Below are positions 53,254-61,031 of a stretch of DNA of 64,000 nucleotides, one piece after another. Origin of the DNA: Pseudobowmanella zhangzhouensis (GTDB taxonomy: Bacteria > Pseudomonadota > Gammaproteobacteria > Enterobacterales > Alteromonadaceae); contig NZ_JBHSYO010000007.1 in NCBI RefSeq assembly GCF_042662685.1, positions 440,711 to 504,710 on the forward strand, read 5' to 3'. Each line of letters starts with the position of its first letter. Position 1 is the stretch's first letter. The translations under genes and the position numbers were made by a program. The notes under the pieces are model-generated. The model was given only the letters and a program-made list of their open reading frames with translations. It was not told the origin of the DNA and did no database searches.

Positions 53254-53408
53254 GTTTTATCGGTGAATCATGTACTTAACTAGGTTTACTATAGCCCAGC
53301 GCGGTCCGCGTTGGTATCCTTTTGCGTCAATATGCGCCTGCGTTTGACATCACTTTATCGCGCGAATCGGGGCCTGCCCGACTGCCTAAAAATAAATCAC
53401 TAATTACA
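53254..53408. other. Intergenic region upstream of the S10 operon
   Basis: 155 bases between the GAF-GspE gene and the S10 promoter. No feature is recognised apart from an AT-rich stretch before the promoter, which could act as an UP element. Confidence 0.4.
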
Positions 53409-53437
53409 TTGCTATAGCGTTAGGGTTTCTGTATACT
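53409..53437 (+). promoter_or_regulatory. S10 operon promoter
   Basis: TTGCTA, 17-base spacer, TATACT, followed by TCGCGCCCAC. Predicted start near 53444. The GC-rich discriminator fits ppGpp/DksA (stringent) control, known for ribosomal protein promoters. Confidence 0.75.
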
Positions 53438-53443
53438 TCGCGC

Positions 53444-53608
53444 CCACTGTCAGTAATGTCAGTAATTATTCAACGAACTGTTTTTATTTTGGTTCGCTGA
53501 AAACCACAAGATCCCGATAGGGGATCATTGTTTTGCATTCATCCTCACACTACAAAAAGGTAGTTGTTGGGGGTGTGTTCTTTTGTTCTTTCGATTGGAG
53601 CTTGGTCG
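53444..53608 (+). promoter_or_regulatory. S10 operon leader, probable L4-responsive region
   Basis: About 165 untranslated bases, close to the 172-base E. coli S10 leader through which L4 represses the operon. Hairpins seen: GATCCC/GGGATC at about 53513-53528 and CACAC...GTGTG at 53546-53577 enclosing CTAC/GTAG. A T-rich stretch (TTCTTTTGTTCTTT) follows the second, as in the attenuator. Identity with the E. coli structure is inferred, not shown. Confidence 0.6.
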
Positions 53609-53920
53609 ATGCCAAATCAAAGAATTCGCATTCGTTTGAAAGCGTTTGATCATAAATTAATTGATCAATCTACAGCTGAGATCGTTGAAACTGCCAAGCG
53701 TACCGGTGCGCAGGTTAGTGGTCCTATTCCACTGCCTACTCGCAAAGAACGCTACACAGTGCTGATTTCACCACACGTCAACAAAGATGCGCGTGATCAA
53801 TATGAAATCCGCACTCATAAGCGTCTGGTAGACATCATCGAACCTACTGATAAAACAGTAGATGCGTTGATGCGTCTGGATCTGGCCGCTGGTGTTGATG
53901 TTCAGATCAGCCTGGGCTAA
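53609..53920 (+). CDS. rpsJ: Ribosomal protein S10
   Basis: 103-residue 30S protein (E. coli 103), also transcription factor NusE. It begins PNQRIRIRLKAFDHKLID and has PTRKERYTVLISPHVNKDARDQYEIRTHKR. ATG 53609 follows a GGAG site; an in-frame extension to 53564 is leader sequence. First gene of the S10 operon. Confidence 0.99.
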   Translation: MPNQRIRIRLKAFDHKLIDQSTAEIVETAKRTGAQVSGPIPLPTRKERYTVLISPHVNKDARDQYEIRTHKRLVDIIEPTDKTVDALMRLDLAAGVDVQISLG

Positions 53921-53937
53921 GAAGAGGGGTTTTGACA

Positions 53938-54576
53938 ATGGCGATTGGTCTAATCGGTCGTAAAGTAGGTATGACCCGTATCTTCACTGAAGACGGTGTA
54001 TCTATTCCAGTGACTGTTATTGAAGCGACGCCTAACCGTGTAACTCAGTTACGTACTGAGGAAACAGACGGTTACCGTGCGTTGCAAGTTACCGCTGGTA
54101 CTAAAAAAGCTAACCGCGTAAATAAAGCTGAAGCAGGTCATTTTGCTAAAGCTGGCGTGGAAGCGGGCCGCGGTCTGTGGGAGTTCCGTTTAAACGGTAC
54201 TGAAGGCGAAGGCATTGAAGTTGGCAGTGAAATCACTGTTGAAGTATTTGCTGAAACCAAGAAAGTAGACGTTATCGGTACTTCTAAAGGTAAAGGTTTT
54301 CAAGGTGCAATTAAACGTTGGAACTTTAGTCACCAACGTAATTCACACGGTAACTCTTTGTCTCACCGTGCCCCTGGTTCGATTGGTCAAAACCAGTCTC
54401 CAGGTAAAGTTTTCAAAGGCAAGAAGATGGCTGGTCACTTAGGTGATGAGCGCGTCACTGTTCAGTCTTTGGAAGTGGTACGTGTTGACGCTGAAAATCA
54501 CCTGATCTTAGTAAAAGGTGCAATTCCAGGCGCAACAGGTGGCGACGTTATCGTTAAACCTGCTGTAAAAGCTTAA
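53938..54576 (+). CDS. rplC: Ribosomal protein L3
   Basis: 212 residues from ATG 53938, 17 bases after rpsJ. It begins AIGLIGRKVGMTRIF. GSIGQNQSPGKVFKGKKMAG contains the glutamine methylated by PrmB in E. coli. It binds 23S rRNA near the peptidyl-transferase centre. Confidence 0.99.
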   Translation: MAIGLIGRKVGMTRIFTEDGVSIPVTVIEATPNRVTQLRTEETDGYRALQVTAGTKKANRVNKAEAGHFAKAGVEAGRGLWEFRLNGTEGEGIEVGSEITVEVFAETKKVDVIGTSKGKGFQGAIKRWNFSHQRNSHGNSLSHRAPGSIGQNQSPGKVFKGKKMAGHLGDERVTVQSLEVVRVDAENHLILVKGAIPGATGGDVIVKPAVKA

Positions 54577-54593
54577 CGTTCGGGAGATAGGTG

Positions 54594-55199
54594 ATGGAAT
54601 TAGTATTGAAAGACGCCAAAGGCGCTCTTGAAGTTTCCGAAGCTACTTTTGGACGCGAGTTTAACGAAGCCCTGGTTCACCAGGTAGTCGTAGCATATAG
54701 CGCCGGTGCTCGTCAGGGCAGCAAAGCGCAAAAAACCCGTTCTGAAGTAAGCGGTGGTGGCAAGAAGCCATGGCGCCAAAAAGGTACTGGCCGTGCACGT
54801 GCTGGTACTATCCGTAGCCCAATTTGGGTTGGCGGTGGTCGCGCATTCGCAGCTAAACCTCGTGACTTCGATCAGAAAGTTAACCGTAAGATGTACCGTG
54901 GTGCGATCAAAAGCATCCTCTCTGAGCTGGTACGTCAGGAGCGCCTGATTGTTGTTGAGAAGTTTGGTATCGAAGCACCAAAAACTAAAGATTTGGTTGC
55001 CAAGCTGAAAGAGCTGGAACTGAATGATGTATTAATCGTGACTTCTGAAGTTGATGAGAACCTGTTCTTGTCTGCACGTAACCTGTACAAGGTTGACGTA
55101 CGTGACGTGGCTGGTATCGATCCAGTAAGTCTGATTGCTTTCGAAAACGTGTTGATGACTGCTGATGCGGTTAAACAACTTGAGGAGGCGTTAGCATGA
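54594..55199 (+). CDS. rplD: Ribosomal protein L4
   Basis: 201 residues (E. coli 201). The loop QKTRSEVSGGGKKPWRQKGT reaches the exit tunnel. In E. coli this protein represses its own operon through the leader. ATG 54594 is chosen over a GTG just before it. It overlaps rplW by four bases. Confidence 0.99.
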   Translation: MELVLKDAKGALEVSEATFGREFNEALVHQVVVAYSAGARQGSKAQKTRSEVSGGGKKPWRQKGTGRARAGTIRSPIWVGGGRAFAAKPRDFDQKVNRKMYRGAIKSILSELVRQERLIVVEKFGIEAPKTKDLVAKLKELELNDVLIVTSEVDENLFLSARNLYKVDVRDVAGIDPVSLIAFENVLMTADAVKQLEEALA

Positions 55200-55498
55200 T
55201 CTCTGAACAACGTCTGCTGAAAGTGGTTTTAGGACCACACATTTCAGAAAAGTCTACTATGGCTGCTGAAGGCAACAACACCGTCGTTTTGAAAGTAGCG
55301 CGCGACGCGAACAAAGCAGAAATCAAAGCTGCAGTTGAAAAACTGTTTGAAACTGAGGTTTCTGGTGTGCGCACTGTACTGGTAAAAGGCAAGACCAAGC
55401 GTCACGGCCTGCGCACCGGTAAGCGTAGCGACTGGAAGAAAGCTTACGTAACGCTGAAAGACGGTCAGGACATCGACTTAGTCGGTGGCGCTGAATAA
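55196..55498 (+). CDS. rplW: Ribosomal protein L23
   Basis: 100 residues (E. coli 100). It has HISEKSTMAAEGNNTVVLKV at the N-terminal end. It lies at the tunnel exit, where trigger factor and SRP dock. Start overlaps the rplD stop. Confidence 0.99.
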   Translation: MISEQRLLKVVLGPHISEKSTMAAEGNNTVVLKVARDANKAEIKAAVEKLFETEVSGVRTVLVKGKTKRHGLRTGKRSDWKKAYVTLKDGQDIDLVGGAE

Positions 55499-55512
55499 GA
55501 AGGGGATTAGAC

Positions 55513-56337
55513 ATGCCATTAATGAAAGCTAAACCAACTTCTGCGGGTCGTCGTCACGTAGTTCAGGTTGTTAATCCTGATTTGCACAAAGGCGCGCCAT
55601 ACGCACCTTTGCTTGAAAAGAAGAGCAAATCTGGTGGCCGTAACAACAATGGTCGCATTACCACGCGTCACATTGGTGGTGGTCACAAACAACACTACCG
55701 TTTGATTGACTTCAAACGTACTAAAGACGGAATCCCGGCGACTGTTGAGCGTCTGGAATACGATCCTAACCGTTCTGCAAACATTGCTCTGGTACTGTAC
55801 GCAGACGGTGAACGCCGTTACGTTCTGGCTCCTAAAGGCCTGAAAGCCGGCGATCAGATTCAATCTGGTGCTGATGCATCTATCAAAGCGGGTAACGCAA
55901 TGCCGCTGCGCAACATCCCTGTAGGTACTAACGTACACGCAGTGGAACTGAAGCCTGGTAAAGGCGCGCAGATGGCTCGTTCTGCGGGTGCATATGTTCA
56001 AATCCTGGCACGTGACGGCGCGTATGTAACGCTGCGTCTGCGTTCAGGTGAAGTACGCAAAGTATTGGCTGACTGCCGCGCCACCATCGGTGAAATCGGC
56101 AACTCAGAGCATATGCTGCGTCAATTAGGTAAAGCAGGTGCCACTCGCTGGCGCGGTGTTCGTCCGACTGTTCGTGGTGTTGCCATGAACCCGGTTGATC
56201 ACCCACACGGTGGTGGTGAAGGTCGTACCTCTGGTGGCCGTCACCCAGTTACTCCTTGGGGCGTTCCGACCAAGGGTAAGAAGACCCGTTCTAACAAGCG
56301 TACTGATAAGTTCATCGTACGTCGTCGTAATAAGTAA
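55513..56337 (+). CDS. rplB: Ribosomal protein L2
   Basis: 274 residues (E. coli 273). The active-centre segment NPVDHPHGGGEGRTSGGRH is intact, with the functionally important histidine. Strongly biased, highly expressed codon use, like the rest of the operon. Confidence 0.99.
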   Translation: MPLMKAKPTSAGRRHVVQVVNPDLHKGAPYAPLLEKKSKSGGRNNNGRITTRHIGGGHKQHYRLIDFKRTKDGIPATVERLEYDPNRSANIALVLYADGERRYVLAPKGLKAGDQIQSGADASIKAGNAMPLRNIPVGTNVHAVELKPGKGAQMARSAGAYVQILARDGAYVTLRLRSGEVRKVLADCRATIGEIGNSEHMLRQLGKAGATRWRGVRPTVRGVAMNPVDHPHGGGEGRTSGGRHPVTPWGVPTKGKKTRSNKRTDKFIVRRRNK

Positions 56338-56352
56338 AAGCGAGGATTCACC

Positions 56353-56631
56353 ATGCCACGTTCTCTCAAGAAAGGTCCATTTATTGACCTGCACTTGTTG
56401 AAGAAGGTAGAGGCTGCAGTGGAAAAGAACGACCGTAAACCAATTAAAACTTGGTCTCGTCGTTCTATGATCATCCCAGATATGATTGGGTTGACCATTG
56501 CGGTCCATAACGGTCGTCAGCACGTTCCAGTATTAGTTACTGACGAAATGGTCGGCCACAAGTTGGGCGAATTTGCGCCAACGCGTACTTACCGCGGCCA
56601 CGTCGCGGATAAGAAAGCCAAGAAACGATAA
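56353..56631 (+). CDS. rpsS: Ribosomal protein S19
   Basis: 92 residues (E. coli 92). It begins PRSLKKGPFIDLHLLKKVE and contains TWSRRSMIIPDMIGLTIAVH. Located in the 30S head near S13. Start ATG 56353, 15 bases after rplB. Confidence 0.99.
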   Translation: MPRSLKKGPFIDLHLLKKVEAAVEKNDRKPIKTWSRRSMIIPDMIGLTIAVHNGRQHVPVLVTDEMVGHKLGEFAPTRTYRGHVADKKAKKR

Positions 56632-56641
56632 GGGGTAAACA

Positions 56642-56974
56642 ATGGAAGCATTAGCTAAACACCGTTTCGCCCGTACGTCGGCTCAAAAGGCGCGTCTGGT
56701 TGCGGATCAAATTCGCGGTTTACATGTAGCGAAAGCTTTAGAACTTCTTGAGTACAGCCCTAAGAAAACTGCTGCACTGATGAAGAAAGTTCTTGAGTCT
56801 GCTATTGCCAACGCTGAAAACAACGAAGGCGCAGACATCGACGAGCTGAAAGTAGCTAAAGTTTACGTCGACGAAGGTCCAACCATGAAGCGTATCAAGC
56901 CTCGTGCGAAAGGCCGTGCAGACCGTATCTTTAAACGCAGCAGTCACATCACTGTGGTTGTAGCGGATAAGTAG
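56642..56974 (+). CDS. rplV: Ribosomal protein L22
   Basis: 110 residues (E. coli 110). The tunnel hairpin PTMKRIKPRAKGRADRI is intact. No changes of the macrolide-resistance kind are obvious. Confidence 0.99.
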   Translation: MEALAKHRFARTSAQKARLVADQIRGLHVAKALELLEYSPKKTAALMKKVLESAIANAENNEGADIDELKVAKVYVDEGPTMKRIKPRAKGRADRIFKRSSHITVVVADK

Positions 56975-56983
56975 GAGTAGATA

Positions 56984-57685
56984 ATGGGACAGAAGGTACA
57001 TCCTACAGGTATACGCCTGGGTATCAGCAAACCATGGACTTCTACCTGGTACGCTAATACTAAAGATTATGCTGACAACCTGTTTAACGACCATCAGGTA
57101 CGTAAGTTCCTGACTACAGAGCTGAAAAACGCTTCTGTATCTAAAATCGTTATCGAGCGTCCTGCTAAGAGCATCCGTGTGACTATTCACACTGCTCGTC
57201 CAGGCGTGGTTATCGGTAAGAAAGGTGAAGACGTAGAAAAGCTGCGTAAGCATGTTTCTAATCTGGCTGGTGTTCCAGCACAGATCAACATCGCTGAAGT
57301 ACGTAAGCCAGAGTTGGATGCGAAATTAGTAGCAGATAGCATCTCTAGCCAGCTTGAGCGTCGTGTTATGTTCCGTCGCGCGATGAAGCGTGCGGTACAA
57401 AACGCAATGCGCGTTGGTGCCTTAGGTATCAAAGTGACTGTAAGCGGTCGTCTGGGCGGTGCAGAAATTGCTCGTACAGAATGGTATCGCGAAGGCCGCG
57501 TTCCTCTGCACACTTTCCGTGCAGACATCGATTACGCGACCTCTGAAGCGCTGACTACCTACGGTATCATTGGCGTTAAGGTCTGGATCTTCAAAGGTGA
57601 GATTCTGGGTGGTCTGCACGCTCAACAAGAGCAACAGCCAGCTCAGGCACCTAAGAAGAAAGGCCGCGCTAAGCAAGGGGGCTAA
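56984..57685 (+). CDS. rpsC: Ribosomal protein S3
   Basis: 233 residues (E. coli 233). The KH RNA-binding loop is VVIGKKGEDVEKLR, with mRNA-entry helicase residues in RRVMFRRAMKRAVQ. The C-terminal tail is QPAQAPKKKGRAKQGG. Confidence 0.99.
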   Translation: MGQKVHPTGIRLGISKPWTSTWYANTKDYADNLFNDHQVRKFLTTELKNASVSKIVIERPAKSIRVTIHTARPGVVIGKKGEDVEKLRKHVSNLAGVPAQINIAEVRKPELDAKLVADSISSQLERRVMFRRAMKRAVQNAMRVGALGIKVTVSGRLGGAEIARTEWYREGRVPLHTFRADIDYATSEALTTYGIIGVKVWIFKGEILGGLHAQQEQQPAQAPKKKGRAKQGG

Positions 57686-57688
57686 GAA

Positions 57689-58102
57689 ATGTTACAACCA
57701 AAGCGTACGAAATTCCGTAAACAGCACAAAGGTCGTAACCGTGGTCTGGCAATTGCCGGCGGTAAAGTTAGCTTCGGTACATTCGGCCTGAAAGCCGTTG
57801 GCCGTGGTCGTATGACTGCGCGTCAAATCGAAGCTGCGCGTCGTGCACTGACTCGTCACGTTAAGCGTCAGGGTAAAATCTGGATCCGTGTATTCCCGGA
57901 CAAACCAATTACTGAGAAGCCTCTTGAAGTGCGTCAAGGTAAAGGTAAAGGTAACGTAGAATACTGGGTATGTCAGATTCAGCCAGGCCGCGTTCTGTAC
58001 GAAATGGAAGGTGTTCCAGAGTCGCTGGCACGTGAAGCATTTGCATTAGCAGCTGCCAAACTGCCATTTAAGACAACCTTTGTAACTCGGACGGTAATGT
58101 AA
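57689..58102 (+). CDS. rplP: Ribosomal protein L16
   Basis: 137 residues (E. coli 136). It begins LQPKRTKFRKQHKGRNRG. It binds the A-site region and contacts the tRNA elbow. It ends with a one-base overlap into rpmC. Confidence 0.99.
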   Translation: MLQPKRTKFRKQHKGRNRGLAIAGGKVSFGTFGLKAVGRGRMTARQIEAARRALTRHVKRQGKIWIRVFPDKPITEKPLEVRQGKGKGNVEYWVCQIQPGRVLYEMEGVPESLAREAFALAAAKLPFKTTFVTRTVM

Positions 58103-58293
58103 TGAAAGCGAGCGAACTGAGAGACAAAAGCGTAGAAGAGCTGAACGCAGAGCTGATTAATCTGCTGCGCGAACAGTTCAATCTGCGCATGCAACAAAGC
58201 ACTGGCCAGTTAGAAAAAACTGACCAAATTCGCAAAGTGCGCCGCAATATCGCACGTGTTAAAACCATTCTGACACAGAAGGCAGGTGCCTAA
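58102..58293 (+). CDS. rpmC: Ribosomal protein L29
   Basis: 63 residues (E. coli 63). It is an all-helical protein, with KASELRDKSVEELNAELINL and QTRKVRRNIARVKT-like (IRKVRRNIARVKTIL) segments. One-base overlaps on both sides join it to rplP and rpsQ. Confidence 0.99.
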   Translation: MKASELRDKSVEELNAELINLLREQFNLRMQQSTGQLEKTDQIRKVRRNIARVKTILTQKAGA

Positions 58294-58550
58294 TGACTGA
58301 ACAGAAAATCCGTACAGTACAGGGTCGTGTGGTCAGTAACAAGATGGACAAGTCCATCACTGTTGCGGTAGAGCGTAAGGTGAAACACCCAATCTATGGG
58401 AAGTACATCATCCGCACTACTAAGTTGCACGCCCATGATGAAAACAACCAGTGTAATGAAGGCGATATCGTGACTGTTCGCGAATGCCGCCCTCTGTCCA
58501 AGACTAAAACTTGGATGTTGGTTGACATCGTAACTAAATCTGCTGAATAA
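58293..58550 (+). CDS. rpsQ: Ribosomal protein S17
   Basis: 85 residues (E. coli 84). OB fold with RTVQGRVVSNKMDKSITV and HDENNQCNEGDIVTVRECRP. Last gene of the operon. In most relatives rplN and the spc operon follow directly; here a terminator and an unrelated peptidase gene do. Confidence 0.99.
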   Translation: MTEQKIRTVQGRVVSNKMDKSITVAVERKVKHPIYGKYIIRTTKLHAHDENNQCNEGDIVTVRECRPLSKTKTWMLVDIVTKSAE

Positions 58551-58570
58551 GCATTTTTAGGCAAAAACTA

Positions 58571-58601
58571 AAAAAGGCGCTTCGTAAGAAGCGCCTTTTT
58601 T
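58571..58601 (+). terminator. Terminator of the S10 operon
   Basis: AAAAAGGCGCTTC-GTAA-GAAGCGCCTTTTTT stem of eight G/C-containing pairs plus the A/T extension, 20 bases after rpsQ. This is a real operon end and not a pause before spc genes. Confidence 0.95.
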
Positions 58602-58675
58602 GTTACTTAAGCCCTCGAAAAGTAATGCTAATCTTGCCATAGTAACGGCCTATTCCGCACAGACAGGGAACTATC

Positions 58676-60856
58676 ATGCGTGTAATTTGCTTCGCCATTG
58701 TCGCATTGACCATGGTCGGTTGTTCCGAACCGCCAGCGACGTCTTCATCTAACGTAACCAGCAAAACAAGTAGCAACATGTATCCACGTTTAAAAGCACT
58801 CAAGCAGCCGGCACCGGTTGCTGATCGTATCTCCTATTCTTATCAGCAACATGGCGTCACTATACAGGATCCCTATAACTGGATCCGTGACCCGGAATAT
58901 CCAGTCGTCAACGATGCCGCCGTTTTAGATTACTTAAACGCGGAAAACGCCTACTACCATGCCTTTTTAGATCAACATACCAAGCTCGTCGACACCCTGT
59001 TTGAAGAGTTCAAAGGACGGGTCGATGAAAGCGAAACCTCGGTGCCATACGAGAAGAATGGTTTTGTGTATCGCTGGGAATATCGTCAGGGAGCAAATTA
59101 TCCAACGTACTTGCGTAGGCCAATCGATGGCACCGAGGAAGTGGTGCTGTTAGACGTACCGGCACTGGCGGAAGGCTATGAATATTTTGTTGTCGGCGAA
59201 TGGGTGGTGAGCGAGGACAATCGCTATCTGGCCTATAGCGTCGATACCAATGGTGATGAAGCGTACGACATCTTTATTCGTGATCTGCAAAGCGGGCAAT
59301 TATTGCAGGATAAGTTAGTCGGCACAGGTGGAGACGTGTTGTTCGCGGCGAATAATCAGTTGCTCTACCCCAAGCTACAGAATGAAAAGTGGCGCGTTGA
59401 GAGCATTAATTTGCATACGCTTGGTACCGATCAAGGCAGTGATACGGCGTTGATCCGTGAAGAAGACGAAGGGTTTTTCTTAAGCGCTGAGCTGTTATCC
59501 AGTGGCGAATGGATCGCCTTTTCGTCCGGACGAGGTGAAGTCACAGAGTTACATGTGGTACCGGCCAGTCAACCCGATGCCAGCCTGACTAAACTGGTAT
59601 CCCGCGAGCAAGGATTCAAAGCGGACGTAGACCATGGAAACGGCTACTTTTATCTATTAGCCAACGATACCCATGTGAATGGTCGCCTGGTAAGGGTGAA
59701 GCAGACAGAGGCAGATTATGCTAACTGGGAAACCCTGATAGCAGGGAGCGACAATACCTACTTGCGCTATTTGCAAACATTCAAAGATTTCCTGGCGTTG
59801 CAACTGCGTGACAATGGTCTGGATCAGATTCGGATTCTGCCTAATGCAGGCGCGGCTTATGATATTGATTTTCCGGAGCCTGTTTATACGGCAAACCTCG
59901 GTACTAATCCTCAATTCGAGCAATCCCATCTGCGGCTGAGCTATGAGTCGATGATTACCCCGGACACAGTTTATGACTTCGATCTTGGCAGTCAGGCATT
60001 AACCATTCGTAAGCAACAGAATATTCCGTCCGGCTACAACAGTGCGCAGTACGTTACTGAACGGGTGATGGTACCGGTGCGTGACGGTGTACAGGTACCC
60101 GTGTCGTTGGTATACAAAAAAGGTGTAGTTAAAGATGGGACTGCGCCCATGTGGCTGTATGGTTACGGGGCGTATGGTGCAGGCATGTCGCCATCATTTT
60201 CCACGACGCGTTTAAGCATGCTGGATCGCGGATTTGTGTATGCGTTGGCGCATATTCGTGGTGGTGATGAGATGGGGTACCAGTGGTATCTGGACGGTAA
60301 GCTGGATAAACGCCAAAACACCTTTAACGATTTTGTCGATGTGGCAAAGTGGCTTGCATCCAAGGGCTACACCAGCGAAGGTAATATCTCTATTTCTGGT
60401 CGAAGTGCCGGCGGTGAATTAATGGGGGCAGTAACCATACAGGCACCTGAATTGTGGCGCTCGGTAACGCTTGGCGTGCCGTTTGTGGATGTGATGAACA
60501 CTATGCTGGATGCCAGTTTGCCGCTTACGCCACCAGAATGGGAAGAGTGGGGTAACCCACTGGAAAGTGAACGGGATTTCCACACTATGCTGGCCTATTC
60601 GCCCTACGACAATATCGAAAAGCGCGCGTATCCACCAATGATGGTCACAGGTGGTTTGAATGATCCGCGAGTTACTTACTGGGAGCCAGCTAAGTGGACC
60701 GCCAAAATGCGTGCACTGAAAACTGACGATAATTTGCTGATAATGCGCATGAATATGGGCGCAGGCCATTTCGCTAACAGTGGTCGCTATGGACGCTTAC
60801 GTGACTATGCGGAGGAGTTCGCCTTTATGCTGGTTGCCCACGATATCCATCAATAA
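58676..60856 (+). CDS. S9 family prolyl oligopeptidase/oligopeptidase B-like lipoprotein
   Basis: 726-residue serine peptidase. The N terminus is a lipoprotein signal (MRVICFAIVALTMVGC, lipobox Cys16) followed by a Ser/Thr-rich linker. A seven-bladed propeller domain (about 60-470) gates the alpha/beta-hydrolase domain. The catalytic Ser is in SGRSAGGE (residue 577), Asp in GGLNDPRV (about 663) and His in GAGHFANSG (about 697). It cuts short peptides after Pro or basic residues; the specificity is not decided here. Predicted anchored in the periplasm or outer membrane. It has its own ribosome site (CAGGGA) and terminator. Confidence 0.95.
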   Translation: MRVICFAIVALTMVGCSEPPATSSSNVTSKTSSNMYPRLKALKQPAPVADRISYSYQQHGVTIQDPYNWIRDPEYPVVNDAAVLDYLNAENAYYHAFLDQHTKLVDTLFEEFKGRVDESETSVPYEKNGFVYRWEYRQGANYPTYLRRPIDGTEEVVLLDVPALAEGYEYFVVGEWVVSEDNRYLAYSVDTNGDEAYDIFIRDLQSGQLLQDKLVGTGGDVLFAANNQLLYPKLQNEKWRVESINLHTLGTDQGSDTALIREEDEGFFLSAELLSSGEWIAFSSGRGEVTELHVVPASQPDASLTKLVSREQGFKADVDHGNGYFYLLANDTHVNGRLVRVKQTEADYANWETLIAGSDNTYLRYLQTFKDFLALQLRDNGLDQIRILPNAGAAYDIDFPEPVYTANLGTNPQFEQSHLRLSYESMITPDTVYDFDLGSQALTIRKQQNIPSGYNSAQYVTERVMVPVRDGVQVPVSLVYKKGVVKDGTAPMWLYGYGAYGAGMSPSFSTTRLSMLDRGFVYALAHIRGGDEMGYQWYLDGKLDKRQNTFNDFVDVAKWLASKGYTSEGNISISGRSAGGELMGAVTIQAPELWRSVTLGVPFVDVMNTMLDASLPLTPPEWEEWGNPLESERDFHTMLAYSPYDNIEKRAYPPMMVTGGLNDPRVTYWEPAKWTAKMRALKTDDNLLIMRMNMGAGHFANSGRYGRLRDYAEEFAFMLVAHDIHQ

Positions 60857-60879
60857 GCCCTAAAACTGAACATGCACAA

Positions 60880-60902
60880 CGCCCCAATCGGGGCGTTTTT
60901 TT
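60880..60902 (+). terminator. Terminator of the S9 peptidase gene
   Basis: CGCCCC-AATC-GGGGCG stem (60880-60895), extended by AA/TT, followed by eight T. It lies about 23 bases after the stop codon. Confidence 0.93.
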
Positions 60903-60937
60903 TGCACAGAAAGTCGGGCGGTTAAAAAATAGCCACA

Positions 60938-60953
60938 GGGCAAATTATTTGCT
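60938..60953 (+). promoter_or_regulatory. Sigma-54-like promoter of the giant secreted protein
   Basis: GGGCAAATTATTTGCT: GG and GC spaced 10 bases, GGCA at -24 and TTGCT at -12 (consensus TGGCAC-N5-TTGCW). The predicted start near 60964 leaves a 68-base leader to ATG 61032. It is the only promoter-like element between the upstream terminator and the gene that I find convincing. Confidence 0.5.
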
Positions 60954-61031
60954 TTACTCTTTGTTGTATAAAAATAAATCAATCTCACATGGCATTTTCG
61001 TTGCCTGTATTCGCATAGGGATGGCGAGCTA

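Noticed and set aside
55519..56001. 160-residue open frame opposite rplB
   Set aside because: Arises from biased codons of a highly expressed ribosomal gene; no start signal.
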